A stretch of DNA of 64,000 bases, from the NCBI GenBank assembly GCA_963691815.1, contig OY829645.1, positions 9,038,856 to 9,102,855 of the forward strand. The letters run 5' to 3'. Position numbers and translations under genes: made by a program. The notes beneath the pieces are model-generated. The model ran no database searches, was not told the origin of the DNA, and saw only the letters and a list, made by a program, of their open reading frames with translations. The stretch is from Echiichthys vipera. Its lineage: Eukaryota > Chordata > Actinopteri > Perciformes > Trachinidae. Shown here in pieces: positions 26,401 to 32,942 of this stretch. Position 1 is the stretch's first letter; every line of letters starts with the position of its first letter.

Positions 26401-29400
26401 GAAGCGATCAAGTCTATGCAGAACAGGAAATATCCTGGTCCTGATGGTTACCAAGTTCTTTAAGGCATACTCGACGCTATTAGCCCATCCTTGTGAGAAT
26501 GTTCAATGACTCCTTTACTGAAGGCAGACTGCCAGCGACTTTGTATGAGGCATCTATTTCATTGCTCCTGAAGAAAGACAGGGATCCTTCCTCGTGTGAT
26601 AGCTACAAACTGGTCTCACTTTTAAACGTAGACTGTTAGATTCTTGCTAAGGTCCTCACCCTCCGCCTCCAGGGTGTGAAGCCTGTCTGGATAATTTCAC
26701 TGGACCAGACAGGCTTAACATTAGGGAGACATTCATTCTTCAACACCAGAAGGCTGCTCAACATCATATTCTCACCTGGGTCAGACACTTCTGGATGCAG
26801 AGAAAGCCATTGGTCGGGTAGAGTGGGGGTTTCTATTTTTCTTTTTTGAGAAATTTTGCTTTGATTCTAATTTTATTTCCTGGGTTAAGTTTCTCTCTCA
26901 AACATGGGACCCAGCAGGGCTGTCCTCTCTCACCATTGATGTTCAAGATATCCATCGATCCATTAGCCATCTGGCTTAGAACCCAGAATGAGTTTGAAGG
27001 CATCACTCGTTTTGGTCTAGTCCACAAACTTTCCTTGTATGCTGATGACCTTCTCTTTTTTATTTCAAACCCCACATCCTTCCTCCCCCCAGTTTTATCA
27101 ATTCTGGATCAGTTGGGGCACCTATCAGGGTATAAGTTGATTATTCAGATAAGTGAGTTATTTTTTTGTCAACAACTTGGCGAGATTACTCCCACAATCA
27201 ATATTTCCCTTTAAAACAGCTGAAGAGGAGTTAATGTATTTGGGGATGTTTATCACCAGCTCCTTCAGGGACCTTTTTCAAAAGAACTTCCAGCTGCTAT
27301 TAGATACATGCAAGTCAGACTTGTCTAGATGGGCGGCCCTCCCCCTGTCCCTTGCAGGCCGGGTTAATCTTATTAAGATGGTCATTGTACCAAAGTTTCT
27401 GTATCTTTTTCAACATCTCCCAATTTGTCTTAATAAATTGTTCTTTACTAATCTAGCAGTGTAATATGTTGCTGGAATTAAATTAAAAATGAGGATATGA
27501 GTTTCAAAAACAATTCAGTTTTTCTCTTTCAACATTTAAATGTGTTTGTGTATGGAAACTGGGTTGTCTCAGAGACTGTGATGACATTGATTTTTTTTTT
27601 TTGTGTAAATAGTGATATACCATCACAAGGTTATGTTATTCAATAAAACTTGCAGATGGTTTGTTAGCCAGTCTTGAGTCTCAGACTTTTCTCTGCTCTG
27701 CCTGCAGAGAGATGAAGAAAGGAAATATAGGTATGGCTTTGGGCATGGTAGGAAAGAAACTCTGGAACACTATGGGAAGATCAGAGGACCTGGGGCTGAC
27801 GGGAAAAGATGGAGTGGTGCATCCCAGCTTAACAGTAAGAACTTTGTGTGCGCTCTTAAAGGATACATTTTCTGAAAGTCTTAGGTGTGTTCGTTAATGC
27901 TCATGAGTTTTCTGTTCACAGGAAAGTGCAAAGAAGTTGGAACAGAATGTTAGTCTCTTTGGATCGACTGTGGAGAGCCTGCTGTACAGATATGGAAAGG
28001 TAACATTTGATTGGTTTCATATTCGGGAAAAAAAAACAGTGTGATCTTCCTGCTCAAACGTTTCCAATTCCTTTGAACAAAATTCCCATTTGTCTTAAAG
28101 TCCTCCTTTAGCCAATCACAAGCGTTTAACTCATGTGAGGCGTGTTTAAGAGATGATTGACAGAGGAGTGTCATAGTTACTGAATGCTTTTTCTGCAGCT
28201 TACCAGGCTTACAAAACTCAGATGAAACTGTGAAACTACAGTAGTAGCCAAAAGTTTTGAGAATGACACAAATATACATTTTCACATTCTGCTGCCTCAA
28301 GTTTTCATGATGGCAATTTGCATATGCTCCAGAATGTTATGATGAGTGATCAGATGAATTGCATTTTAATTGTAAAATTATCTTAATCCCAAAAAACAAT
28401 TTCCACTGCATTTTAGCCCTGCCACAAAAGGACCAGCTGACATCATGTCAGTGCTCCTCTGGTTAACACAGGTAAGAGTGTTGACAAGGACAAGGCTGGA
28501 GATCAGTCTGTCATGCTGATTGAGTTAGAATAAAAGACTAGAAGCTTTAAGGAGGGTGGTGCTTGAAAGCATTGTTCTTCCTCTATTAACTATGGTTACC
28601 TGCAAGAAAACATGTCATCATTGCTTTGCACAAAAAGGCTTCACAGTCAAGTATATCGCTGTTAGTAAGATTGCACCTACTGTAAATCAACCATTAATCG
28701 ATTCGTCAAGAACTTCAAGAAAAGATGTTCAATTGTTGTGAAGAAGGCTTCAGGGCACCCAAGAAAGTCCAGTAAGTGCCAGGACTGTCTCCTAAAGTTG
28801 ATTCAGCTGTGGGATCGGGGCACCACCAATGCAGAACTTACTCAGGAATGGCCGCTGGCAGGTGTGACTGCATCTGCACAACTCGAAGACTTTTGCAGGA
28901 TTGCCTGGTGTCAAGAAAGGCAGCAAAGAAGCCACTTCTCTCCAGGAAAAACATCAGGGACAGACTGCTATGGACTGAAAAGGTACAGAGATTGGACTGC
29001 TGGGGACTGGGGTAAAGTCATTTTCTCTGATGAATCCCCTTTCCGATTATTTGGGGCATCTGGAAAAAAGCTTGTTTGGTGAAGAAAAGGTGAGCGCTAA
29101 CATCAGTCCTGTGTCATGCCAACAGTAAAGCATCCTGAGACCATTCATGCGTGGGGTTGCCTCTAGGGTTGTACAATAAGTATTATAAGCATAAGTACAA
29201 TTGGTCAACATTGAATCAGAAAGTCACACCCTGAACTATGATGGATGGTTATCAGGGACAGTTTGAACTGGGATATACAGTGTGCATTGTTAGTGATAGG
29301 AATGAAGTAAATCAAGCTATAAATAGACCTTTCAAGCTATACTAAACTGGAATTTTCCTTTTTGTACCAACCTAATGTTCAAAGCTTGAAGTGGTTAGAG

Positions 29401-30883
29401 AAGTCTGAAGTGTGTACTGTAATAACTTTGGGTTGTCCTCTGTGAGGTATGCAAATAATGCTATTCAGTGAACTTCACACTACCTGATAAATTACTATAT
29501 TAAACACAATGGCCCTCATTTATCAATCTTGCTTGAAAACGGGCACAGATCTGAGCGCAGAATTGGTCGTACGACAGGACACGTGTGATTTATGAAACAT
29601 TCGTATCTAACCAATCTCAGCGTACGAATAAGCGGGCCTTGATAAATGCGGCGGCTGAATTTGATCGTCATTGACATGTTACAACCTTAAATATTACTGG
29701 TTCGGAGGCCTCGCCCACTGAGGTCAAACATTGAGAGACGAAACAATGGTAGGAAAAGACACTTTTCCGACACACAGATCGGCATCCTGACATCCGAGAT
29801 GGAGCAAAATAAAGATGTGCTTTTTGGCAGTCTTAAGACTGGAATAAAAGGGGCCCATTAAAACACTGTATGGAAAAGAATAATGGAGGCAGTCAACCCG
29901 AAGCAGTGCTCCACTGTGACCCGTGTGCGTGTGTGCGCACTGCTGAACCTGCGCTCCTGCTCTGTAGCAGGGTTTGCCAGCGGGGTTATTAGGTATTCCA
30001 TTAGAGGATAACCTTTGTCACCTAGAAGAACCATACCAATATGTTAATCATCTGATACCTTGTTTGATTTAATGCAATTTATCGAGGGTAGCCACTAACC
30101 GAGGAGATGACTTTGGCTCTGCAGTGCGCTTTCCTGCAGCCAAGCGGGGCTGTCGGGGTCGCGGGGGGGCTGGAACCAAGCTGTTTTGAAATATAAAAGA
30201 ATCGTGTGTGTCCCCTGGCCACCACGTTTAAAAGCGACAGCTTGGCATCACAAATCACCTGCACATTTATCGAGTGGTAGTTTTTGCGATTGATGAATGC
30301 GTAATCATTCATGGATGGTGCCTTCAGACGCACATGAGTATAATCAATTGCTTTATTTTTTTTATTCGTTTTAAGAATCTGTTTTGATCTGTGATCTGTG
30401 ACTGCTTATGCTTAATGACAGCTGAGGTTTGTTAATTATTTTCAGCAAGATTTTGCTGTGCTGCACCGCAAATCCACAGGCTGAAATGTGCGTACACAAT
30501 CTCAGACCAGACGTGAGATTTGATCTTAGCTCCCGCTCACGTCCAAATTGATAAATGCCGAAGTTTGCCAGGAAATGGTCATACGCACGTTTTTATGCCG
30601 TACGTTCGTTTGATAAATGAGGGCCAATGACTTTATTTTAGCAGTGTAACAAAGACACACTTCAATGGAAGGAAGTCAAATATTTTCAGAGGTTAGAAAT
30701 GATCAATGATAAAAGTGACCTTGGTGTTTTCTCTCACATATGTTTCAGACCATAGTGGATGAACAGCTTGTCCTGAAGAGAGTAGCAGATGTGATGATCC
30801 ACCTCTATGCTATGACAGCAGTCCTGTCCAGAACCAGCCGCTCCATCAGCATTGGGCTCAGGAATCATGACCATGAGGTGTGT

Positions 30884-30926
<43 letters not shown>

Positions 30927-32675
30927 AAAGCTTTAACTGAGACCTGTTAAGGTGGGCCTAGCAGAATTGAGAAGAAAGCACAATATTGGTCCAAAGCAGT
31001 TGAGTCAAAGAGCAGAGGAAGTGCATCATGGTAATAACTTCAAAGGCCATAGGCCTCCTATACACCTGGAATTAATATTCATCTTGAGGCAATTTATCTC
31101 TCTTTTGTAATGAAAGTAGTTTCCAGTTTTAGCTGGTGAAAAGTCACTGTATTTTAGTCATTTAAGTCAAAATGTGTTTAGTTTTATTGCTGCGTCATAT
31201 GTCCTTTTTTAGCCATCAGATTATTTTGAGCTTTTCAGTTCATCTAGTCTAGATAAAAACAATAATCCAATAATAATTCTAGTCAAACTGATTTAACATG
31301 AGCTTATGTGATGAAAAAGGCAGTTGCCTTCTATCCACACTTGACTTTTACAGTGGTTTGATGTATGAAACTTTTAGATTGATTTATTTTTTAATGATGA
31401 GATGAGAAAGGTGGAAGATGACGAAAATAAAGTTTTTATTCATTTATTTTTGGCCTTTCATGCCTTTTATTTAAATAGGACAGCTGGAGTTTTGACAGGA
31501 AATGGGAGAGAGAGATTACTTTTATCCTCTGCATTAAGTATAGGTTAGTCGTGTGCTGTGTGTAATCACTAACATTTATGTAGATCAAAGCAAAGCACAT
31601 AAACTCTAAACAGAGAAACATTAAAGAAGGCAGTGAATGCTTTGTATTATCCTCTTTTGCAACACCATTCTGTGTTTCAGATGCCCAGCCCTGTGCTCCT
31701 CCTTCAGTATTCCTCTCCACTGTAGCTACAGGCATAAATGTCAGCAAACATGTAGCGGCCCACCTTTATATTTTATATTAAAAACACACACCGACTGTGG
31801 AGATCCTGTTTAATTCTATTTCATTCCAAAGATAGTCATTCATGTCTACAGTAATGTTTTGCCCGAGGTTCACAAAGTAATGTAAACCAAGTTCTGAATT
31901 ATGTTAAAAGCAAATATGGCTTTAATCATTAAGCTTTCATCCAATGTTCTTGTAAAAGCTTGGGTGTTCATGTTTGGTTTTAATTTTGACTTATTTTCAT
32001 GATGTGTGGAAAAGTAATTGGTCATATTTTTGTAAAATCAAACCTATGGGTTCTTGAAATGAAATTTGTGCCCAACGTTTCCACTTGTTGTCTTGTGTTG
32101 TGATGTGTTAGCAGGTCAAATTGATGCTCCAAATATTTGCAATAGTCTCACTTCACATATGATTGCTTCTGATATGTTTTGCCTTTAAGTGCCTCCTGCA
32201 TCACATATAGTTTGAATTAGTGTGTTTTCCAGTTTGATTCATGTCTGCAGGTTTGCTGAGGTTTGTTAATTTTTCTAGGTGCTTCTCGCAAACACATTCT
32301 GCACCGACGCTTTCTTCAAAAACAATTACTTGATGACTCAGTTGCAAAAACGTAAGTACAACCAAAAATGGTAATTGAAAACAGCCCCTTGAGTTTTGTT
32401 TTCTTTACTGCATCTCAGTACAAAAAACTTGCATACCAACACTCAAACCCCGTGCTGCTTTTCATTTTCACACCCTGTAATCCAAAGTTATCCAGTGACA
32501 TGATCCATACAGTGTTGTGTTTTGTATTTAACAAATGAAAGTTGTTTTGTTATTCCCATTGCAATCTGTTCCAGACTCTCCTGAGAACAACGATTCCAAC
32601 ATCAAGAAGATCGCCAGGGAGGTCTTGGAGAACAGAGCCTATGTCTGCTCTCATCCTCTTGAAAGAACATACTGA
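1779..32675 (+). CDS. acad9: ACAD9, acyl-CoA dehydrogenase family member 9 (18 coding exons)
   Basis: ACAD9 is a mitochondrial flavoprotein of the very-long-chain acyl-CoA dehydrogenase type. It is known mainly as a complex I assembly factor working with ECSIT and NDUFAF1. Coding exons: 1779-1955, 4767-4860, 4988-5089, 8213-8319, 14468-14568, 15438-15516, 15632-15803, 15906-15979, 16567-16642, 16736-16806, 16899-17018, 17108-17236, 19832-19911, 27708-27834, 27922-27999, 30749-30877, 32279-32351, 32575-32675. All junctions are GT-AG and phases agree; the sum is 1890 bases, or 629 residues (human has 621). The two family signatures are intact: CLTEPGSGSDAAS at about residues 188-200 and the Q-x2-GG-x-GY...R-x3-D signature at about 407-426. 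The catalytic-position glutamate is residue 434, in PIFEGTNE across the exon 12/13 junction. The C-terminal region ends in HPLERTY, like the human tail. Introns carry nearly all the transposons in the left half. The start is the first of two adjacent ATGs (1779, 1782). Confidence 0.95.
2139..4233. mobile_element. Decayed DNA-transposon-like repeat with AAGTC-rich arms, in ACAD9 intron 1
   Basis: The left edge has GCAGACATGGGACT followed by many AAGTC/CAAGT words (2139-2240). The right edge (4084-4233) has the complementary arrangement, again AAGTC-rich, and closes with AGTCTCATGTCC and CTGTCTGC. The arms are imperfectly inverted. The interior is AT-rich and contains another insertion at about 2993-3930. 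Family and exact ends are not certain. Confidence 0.45.
2993..3930. mobile_element. MITE-like insertion nested in the intron 1 repeat
   Basis: The left arm contains TTCACAAAGCATTTTAGTAC and CTCCTAAAT. The right arm, read in reverse complement, gives GGGGCCGTATTTACAAAAC, ATTTTATCTTAG and CTCTAAGAAG. These inverted arms recall common fish elements whose ends read GGCCGTATTCACAAA. The 134-codon open frame at 3134-3538 lies inside and resembles no protein I recognise. Confidence 0.4.
4490..4548 (+). repeat. Possible tRNA-derived SINE head fragment
   Basis: GGGGCAGTTGTGACTCAGTG at 4490-4509 resembles the start of fish tRNA-derived SINEs. TGACTCAGTGG fits a pol III A-box. No convincing B-box or body follows, so it would be a short relic. 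Confidence 0.3.
5342..5375. repeat. AT dinucleotide microsatellite
   Basis: An uninterrupted TA/AT run in ACAD9 intron 3, followed by an ATAC-rich stretch. Simple repeat only. Confidence 0.9.
5810..6471. mobile_element. Non-autonomous hAT-like element with CAGGG/CCCTG ends
   Basis: The element starts CAGGGTTTTTTTCTGGCC and ends GGCAGGAAAAACCCTG, an inverted terminal match. It is flanked by TTGAAG at 5804-5809 and 6472-6477, a target duplication of at least six bases. It holds a TTA microsatellite (about 5983-6036), which produces spurious Leu- or Ile-rich open frames, and no transposase. CAGGG ends are typical of hAT elements; the class is inferred. Confidence 0.7.
5983..6036. repeat. TTA trinucleotide microsatellite
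   Basis: About 18 TTA/ATT units inside the hAT-like MITE. The open frames across it encode only homopolymeric Leu or Ile and are not genes. Confidence 0.9.
6693..8028 (+). mobile_element. Decayed Tc1/mariner-superfamily transposon in ACAD9 intron 3
   Basis: The terminal inverted repeats are about 85 bases long. The left begins CCCCAATTCCAATGAAGTTG and continues with GTTGTGTAAAACGTAAA to TTCAACCTATATTCA near 6790. The right, in reverse complement, begins CCATTCCAATGAAGTTGC and continues likewise. The outermost bases and the expected TA duplication are eroded. The interior keeps a broken transposase on the + strand, listed separately. This is a widespread fish element type; the copy looks inactive. 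Confidence 0.75.
7540..7844 (+). pseudogene. Tc1/mariner transposase C-terminal remnant
   Basis: Two overlapping frames carry the end of a DDE transposase. The first contains ARHAKPHSARVTTAWL, a decayed QQDNAKPHSAR-type block. The second contains YIKQEWERITPTELQQL and ends VVKRKGDETQW before a TAG/TAA region. The segment between them, which should hold the PIEN catalytic-glutamate block, is lost or frameshifted. Non-functional. Confidence 0.75.
9052..9988. mobile_element. hAT non-autonomous element inside the gypsy 3' LTR
   Basis: It is flanked by the perfect 8-base duplication AGTTCCAT (9044-9051 and 9989-9996). The ends are TTAGGGCTGCAGCTATCG on the left and, in reverse complement, AAGGCTGAAACAATTACTGG on the right. 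Both arms carry TTTTTGTAATCGA. The interior has a TG/CG-rich simple stretch (9221-9300) and no transposase. The empty site is recognisable in the other LTR copy at about 13605-13625. Confidence 0.8.
10143..10175. repeat. Perfect 11-base inverted repeat (hairpin)
   Basis: CTGTCAACAGG and CCTGTTGACAG flank the loop ACTAG, giving a perfect 11-bp stem with a 5-base loop. It lies at the end of the gypsy pol remnant, close upstream of the polypurine tract. Its role is unknown. Confidence 0.6.
10739..10969 (-). pseudogene. Gypsy integrase core fragment
   Basis: The translation includes FEIPDEVVSDNGPQFSSAEF, carrying the second catalytic Asp block (SDNG), and SSPLHPQGNGHPERAVQT, carrying the glutamate block. 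This is the standard retroviral-type DDE integrase layout. Upstream a decayed NNYLVIIDYY segment continues to about 11022, where another insertion breaks it. Non-functional copy. Confidence 0.8.
11025..11697. mobile_element. Unclassified insertion splitting the gypsy integrase
   Basis: On the - strand the integrase zinc-binding region (ending near LYERDVGR at about 11700) should run directly into the core (NNYLVIIDYY at about 11020). Instead about 670 bases intervene. They are rich in AATAAA-like words on the - strand and could be a solo LTR or a LINE fragment. I could not define clean ends or a target duplication. Confidence 0.4.
11700..12279 (-). pseudogene. Gypsy RNase H and integrase zinc-binding fragments
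   Basis: One frame (12279-12058) has the RNase H block EKYLGGLDEFRLETDHKPLV, a typical gypsy TDHKPL motif. A second (12022-11819) has the integrase N-terminal part with GSRVVIPMSQRADILQKIHD and a following HxGLTKCRDRAKS. It continues to CHSCQEQKR near 11740, completing the HHCC finger. Frames are broken between the blocks. Confidence 0.75.
12547..13185 (-). pseudogene. Gypsy reverse transcriptase fragments
   Basis: The N-terminal fragment (13185-12904) reads RICIDLTKLNKSVKRERYIL and continues SSLDAASGFWQIPL, a gypsy RT fingers/palm pattern. The C-terminal fragment (12798-12547) reads LNKEKCSLRQSQLHFLSHLI, the thumb and connection start. The YxDD segment between them (about 12830-12890) is decayed. 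Inactive. Confidence 0.8.
13271..13525 (-). pseudogene. Gypsy Gag-like zinc-knuckle remnant next to the 5' LTR
   Basis: The frame contains GHWARVCRSRS, the second half of a CCHC zinc knuckle (GHWAR.C). A stop-free frame reads into the 5' LTR remnant with only a run of G between them. This implies that most of gag was deleted. A protease was not recognised. Confidence 0.55.
13640..14152 (-). pseudogene. hAT transposase N-terminal fragment
   Basis: Two - strand frames give NKQLMKLVAGYVVDEMLPIT with TVDLSSFKQILEEIP (14152-13910), and a downstream stretch with LSTSAQ-like and FRDEQDRI words (13828-13640). The LVAGYVVDEMLP/SF pattern is the region after the BED finger in hAT transposases. The rest of the gene is gone, interrupted by the gypsy element. 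Confidence 0.65.
14468..14568 (+). CDS. acad9: ACAD9 exon 5: FAD/substrate signature exon
   Basis: This exon encodes GILIAGNEAQKQKYLPKLAS and then GEHIAAFCLTEPG, joining at AG|T to exon 6 (15438-15516, GSDAAS). Together they form the first acyl-CoA dehydrogenase signature, which contributes to the FAD and substrate pocket. It follows the 5.6-kb transposon nest directly: exon 5 begins 82 bases after the hAT end, and its splice acceptor (gtttcag) is intact. Confidence 0.93.
14569..15437. other. ACAD9 intron 5
   Basis: 869 bases without exons. The only structure seen is the small hAT-type MITE at 15128-15334; the rest is AT-rich and unremarkable. Confidence 0.7.
15128..15334. mobile_element. 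207-base hAT-type MITE with perfect 8-base target duplication
   Basis: TAAAATGT stands on both sides (15120-15127 and 15335-15342). The ends are AGTGCTGGACCATAT and, in reverse complement, CTAGGGCTGGGGGATAAT. The interior is full of ATATCG/CGATAT words. It belongs to the common fish group of elements with GGGCTGGGCGATA ends. A related copy lies at 54134-54436. Confidence 0.75.
16175..16300. repeat. Dispersed repeat fragment (GCAAGTTTATTTGTATAGCA type)
   Basis: AAGGCAAGGCTAGGCAAGTT, TTTATTTGTATAGCACA and CAAAGAGCTTTACATAAA match, from general knowledge, a very common fish interspersed repeat 3' segment. A second fragment of the same type is at 55163-55225. Family assignment (SINE or LINE tail) is not certain. 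Confidence 0.6.
16514..16548. repeat. CCTA tetranucleotide microsatellite
   Basis: About eight CTAC/CCTA units. It sits just upstream of ACAD9 exon 9 and, with the following CCTTTTTCTTTG, provides part of the polypyrimidine context for the acceptor at 16566. Confidence 0.85.
17108..17236 (+). CDS. acad9: ACAD9 exon 12: second signature and catalytic glutamate
   Basis: This exon encodes 43 residues including VLGGLGYTKNYPYERYVRD, the second acyl-CoA dehydrogenase signature (residues about 407-426). It ends at the glutamate of ILPIFE, residue 434, which aligns with the catalytic base Glu of the human protein. The next exon, 19832, begins GTNEILRMYIALTG. The active-site motif is therefore split exactly after the glutamate codon. 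Confidence 0.94.
17781..18400. mobile_element. 620-base hAT-like MITE in ACAD9 intron 12
   Basis: The ends are CAGGGGCGGAGTGGCCATC and, in reverse complement, CAGGGGCGGAGTGGGACAC, a 14-base perfect terminal match. The flanks are ACCAGAGA (17773-17780) and ACCAGAGG (18401-18408), an 8-base duplication with one mismatch. The interior includes a CA microsatellite (18259-18308) and no transposase. Confidence 0.78.
18259..18308. repeat. CA dinucleotide microsatellite
   Basis: About 25 CA units within the 17781-18400 element. Open frames across it are artefacts. Confidence 0.9.
18885..19454. mobile_element. MITE with AGGCCCAATCCCATTTC inverted ends
   Basis: The left end reads AGGCCCAATCCCATTTCACC. 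The right end in reverse complement reads GAGCCCAATCCCATTTCTCA. Sub-terminal blocks (CCTTAGCCCTAACCC; TAGGGTTAG and CAAGGGGTAGGGG) are also roughly inverted. No clear target duplication was found and the superfamily is not assigned. Confidence 0.65.
20198..20413. repeat. AT and TCTA microsatellites in the LINE 3' region
   Basis: An AT run at about 20198-20238 and a TCTA run (about 12 units) at 20365-20413, separated by an AT-rich spacer. Confidence 0.85.
21480..23000 (-). pseudogene. L1-type reverse transcriptase remnant
   Basis: The first frame has MKAGKNPGPDRIPIEIYKTF, then GSYRPISLLNNDLKIICKVL and DQNGFVQGR. These are classic L1-clade RT blocks in the expected order, followed by SLDAEKAFD. 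The second frame, after a frameshift near 22212, has CIALYADDVILF with the YADD active site (about 21996-22007), then VFAGYKINSTKS. The catalytic residues persist but the protein is split. No ORF1 was seen. Confidence 0.85.
24229..24831 (+). pseudogene. L1 endonuclease domain remnant
   Basis: Two frames together give the exonuclease-endonuclease-phosphatase fold blocks: the N-terminal SCN motif, the QETH block (RDVMFLQETHLKSADISS) and the GGDFN block with a following DPWRFRYPHGKAFSFFS. A frameshift lies between them near 24570. It is the 5' part of the LINE at 24225-27470. Confidence 0.8.
25332..25602. mobile_element. 271-base Harbinger-type MITE with TAA target duplication
   Basis: The ends are GGGCGCACTCACACTGTCC and, in reverse complement, the same 19 bases, a perfect inverted match. 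TAA flanks both sides (25329-25331, 25603-25605), fitting the 3-base TWA preference of PIF/Harbinger elements. It lies within the LINE and abuts a second, larger relative. Confidence 0.78.
25606..26207 (+). mobile_element. Harbinger-type non-autonomous element carrying a Myb/SANT-like exon
   Basis: It begins GGTCGCACTCGTACCGTGC, a diverged terminus, and ends GGACAGTGTGAGTGCGC. It contains a + strand frame around 25879-26030 encoding MAAKGSRWCDAEVECLLQIR. This resembles the start of the Myb/SANT-like DNA-binding protein of PIF/Harbinger transposons (W...EV..LL.I...). No transposase is present. A sister copy lies at 62033-62608 on the other strand. Confidence 0.65.
28239..29166 (+). mobile_element. 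3'-truncated Tc1-like transposon in ACAD9 intron 15
   Basis: It starts directly after TA with CAGTAGTAGCCAAAAGTTTT and continues GAGAATGACACAAATA, a well-known fish Tc1 terminal sequence. The transposase remnant follows. The copy ends near GCGTGGGGTTGC at about 29166, and no right terminal repeat is found, so about the last 40 percent is missing. Confidence 0.8.
28700..29166 (+). pseudogene. Tc1 transposase N-terminal half
   Basis: The translation gives a paired-like helix-turn-helix region (KKASGHPRKSSKCQDCLLKL) and then WGKVIFSDESPFRLFGASGK, the first catalytic Asp block (SDES) typical of Tc1. Then come a stop and, in another phase, VMPTVKHPETIHAWGC. The DDE glutamate part lies beyond the truncation. 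Non-functional. Confidence 0.8.
29511..30625. mobile_element. PIF/Harbinger element with remnants of both genes
   Basis: The ends are GGCCCTCATTTATCAA and the exact reverse complement TTGATAAATGAGGGCC (with one extra base). The flanks are AAT on both sides. On the - strand (30333-29980) is a transposase remnant. On the + strand (about 29745-29930) is a Myb-like trace, RHFSDTQIGILTSEMEQNKD. The two divergent genes are the normal Harbinger layout. At 1115 bases it is an internally deleted, broken copy. Confidence 0.78.
29980..30333 (-). pseudogene. PIF/Harbinger (HARBI1-like) transposase remnant
   Basis: The frame reads APSMNDYAFINRKNYHSINV, then QVICDAKLSLLNVVARG. This matches the nuclease core pattern RKxxHSINVQxxCD around the first catalytic Asp. 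After a disrupted segment with stops, GDKGYPLMEYLITPLA follows near 29990-30040, the second Asp block. The PGS.HD box is decayed. Not functional. Confidence 0.75.
30878..32278. other. ACAD9 intron 16
   Basis: 1.4 kb without exons. It starts with a CA/GC-alternating microsatellite right after the donor (30878-30926), including CGCGCGCG, a potential Z-DNA tract. The remainder is AT-rich with no terminal inverted repeats or coding frames that I recognise. Confidence 0.7.
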
Positions 32676-32764
32676 GTTCTCCCAGTCAAATTCACCCTTC
32701 CAACGATGTGTCTTTATTCTTCTATTACTACTTACTTTGGCCGACATTATTTGTACACCTGATT

Positions 32765-32770
32765 AATAAA
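32765..32770 (+). terminator. acad9: ACAD9 polyadenylation signal
   Basis: AATAAA lies 90 bases after the ACAD9 stop (32673-32675), giving a short 3' UTR. It is the first canonical signal downstream, and it lies before the CFAP92 signal on the other strand. Confidence 0.75.
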
Positions 32771-32913
32771 TTAAGAGATTTATGTTAGTAGTTACTGTAT
32801 TTAATTAACCATGGCTTTGAAGATAACACCATCATCTGTGGACCAGATCTGTGAAAATGGGCGTTCTCTTTTGATGGTATTAAAAGTGCTCTTCAAATTT
32901 AGTGCTACAATTA

Positions 32914-32919
32914 TTTATT
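32914..32919 (-). terminator. cfap92: CFAP92 polyadenylation signal
   Basis: TTTATT on the + strand is AATAAA on the - strand, 24 bases past the CFAP92 stop (32943-32945). The ACAD9 and CFAP92 signals are about 145 bases apart and point toward each other, so the two transcripts should end close together or overlap slightly. Confidence 0.65.
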
Positions 32920-32942
32920 GCACAAGATACTAGTTTTAATGC

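Larger units (their letters stand above)
24225..27470 (+). mobile_element. Second L1-type LINE remnant, opposite orientation, split by Harbinger-type elements
   Basis: On the + strand, an apurinic-like endonuclease (24229-24831: ISCNTKSMNNVIKIGK, MFLQETHLK, then MGGDFNLVQD) is followed by about 500 bases of decayed ORF2. Two Harbinger-type insertions come next (25332-26207). Then come the reverse transcriptase blocks: NRKYPGPDGY near 26420, GTQQGCPLSPLMF near 26906 and LYADDLLFF at about 27035-27060. The copy ends in the thumb region near 27460. Multiple stops and frameshifts mean it is inactive. Confidence 0.78.
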
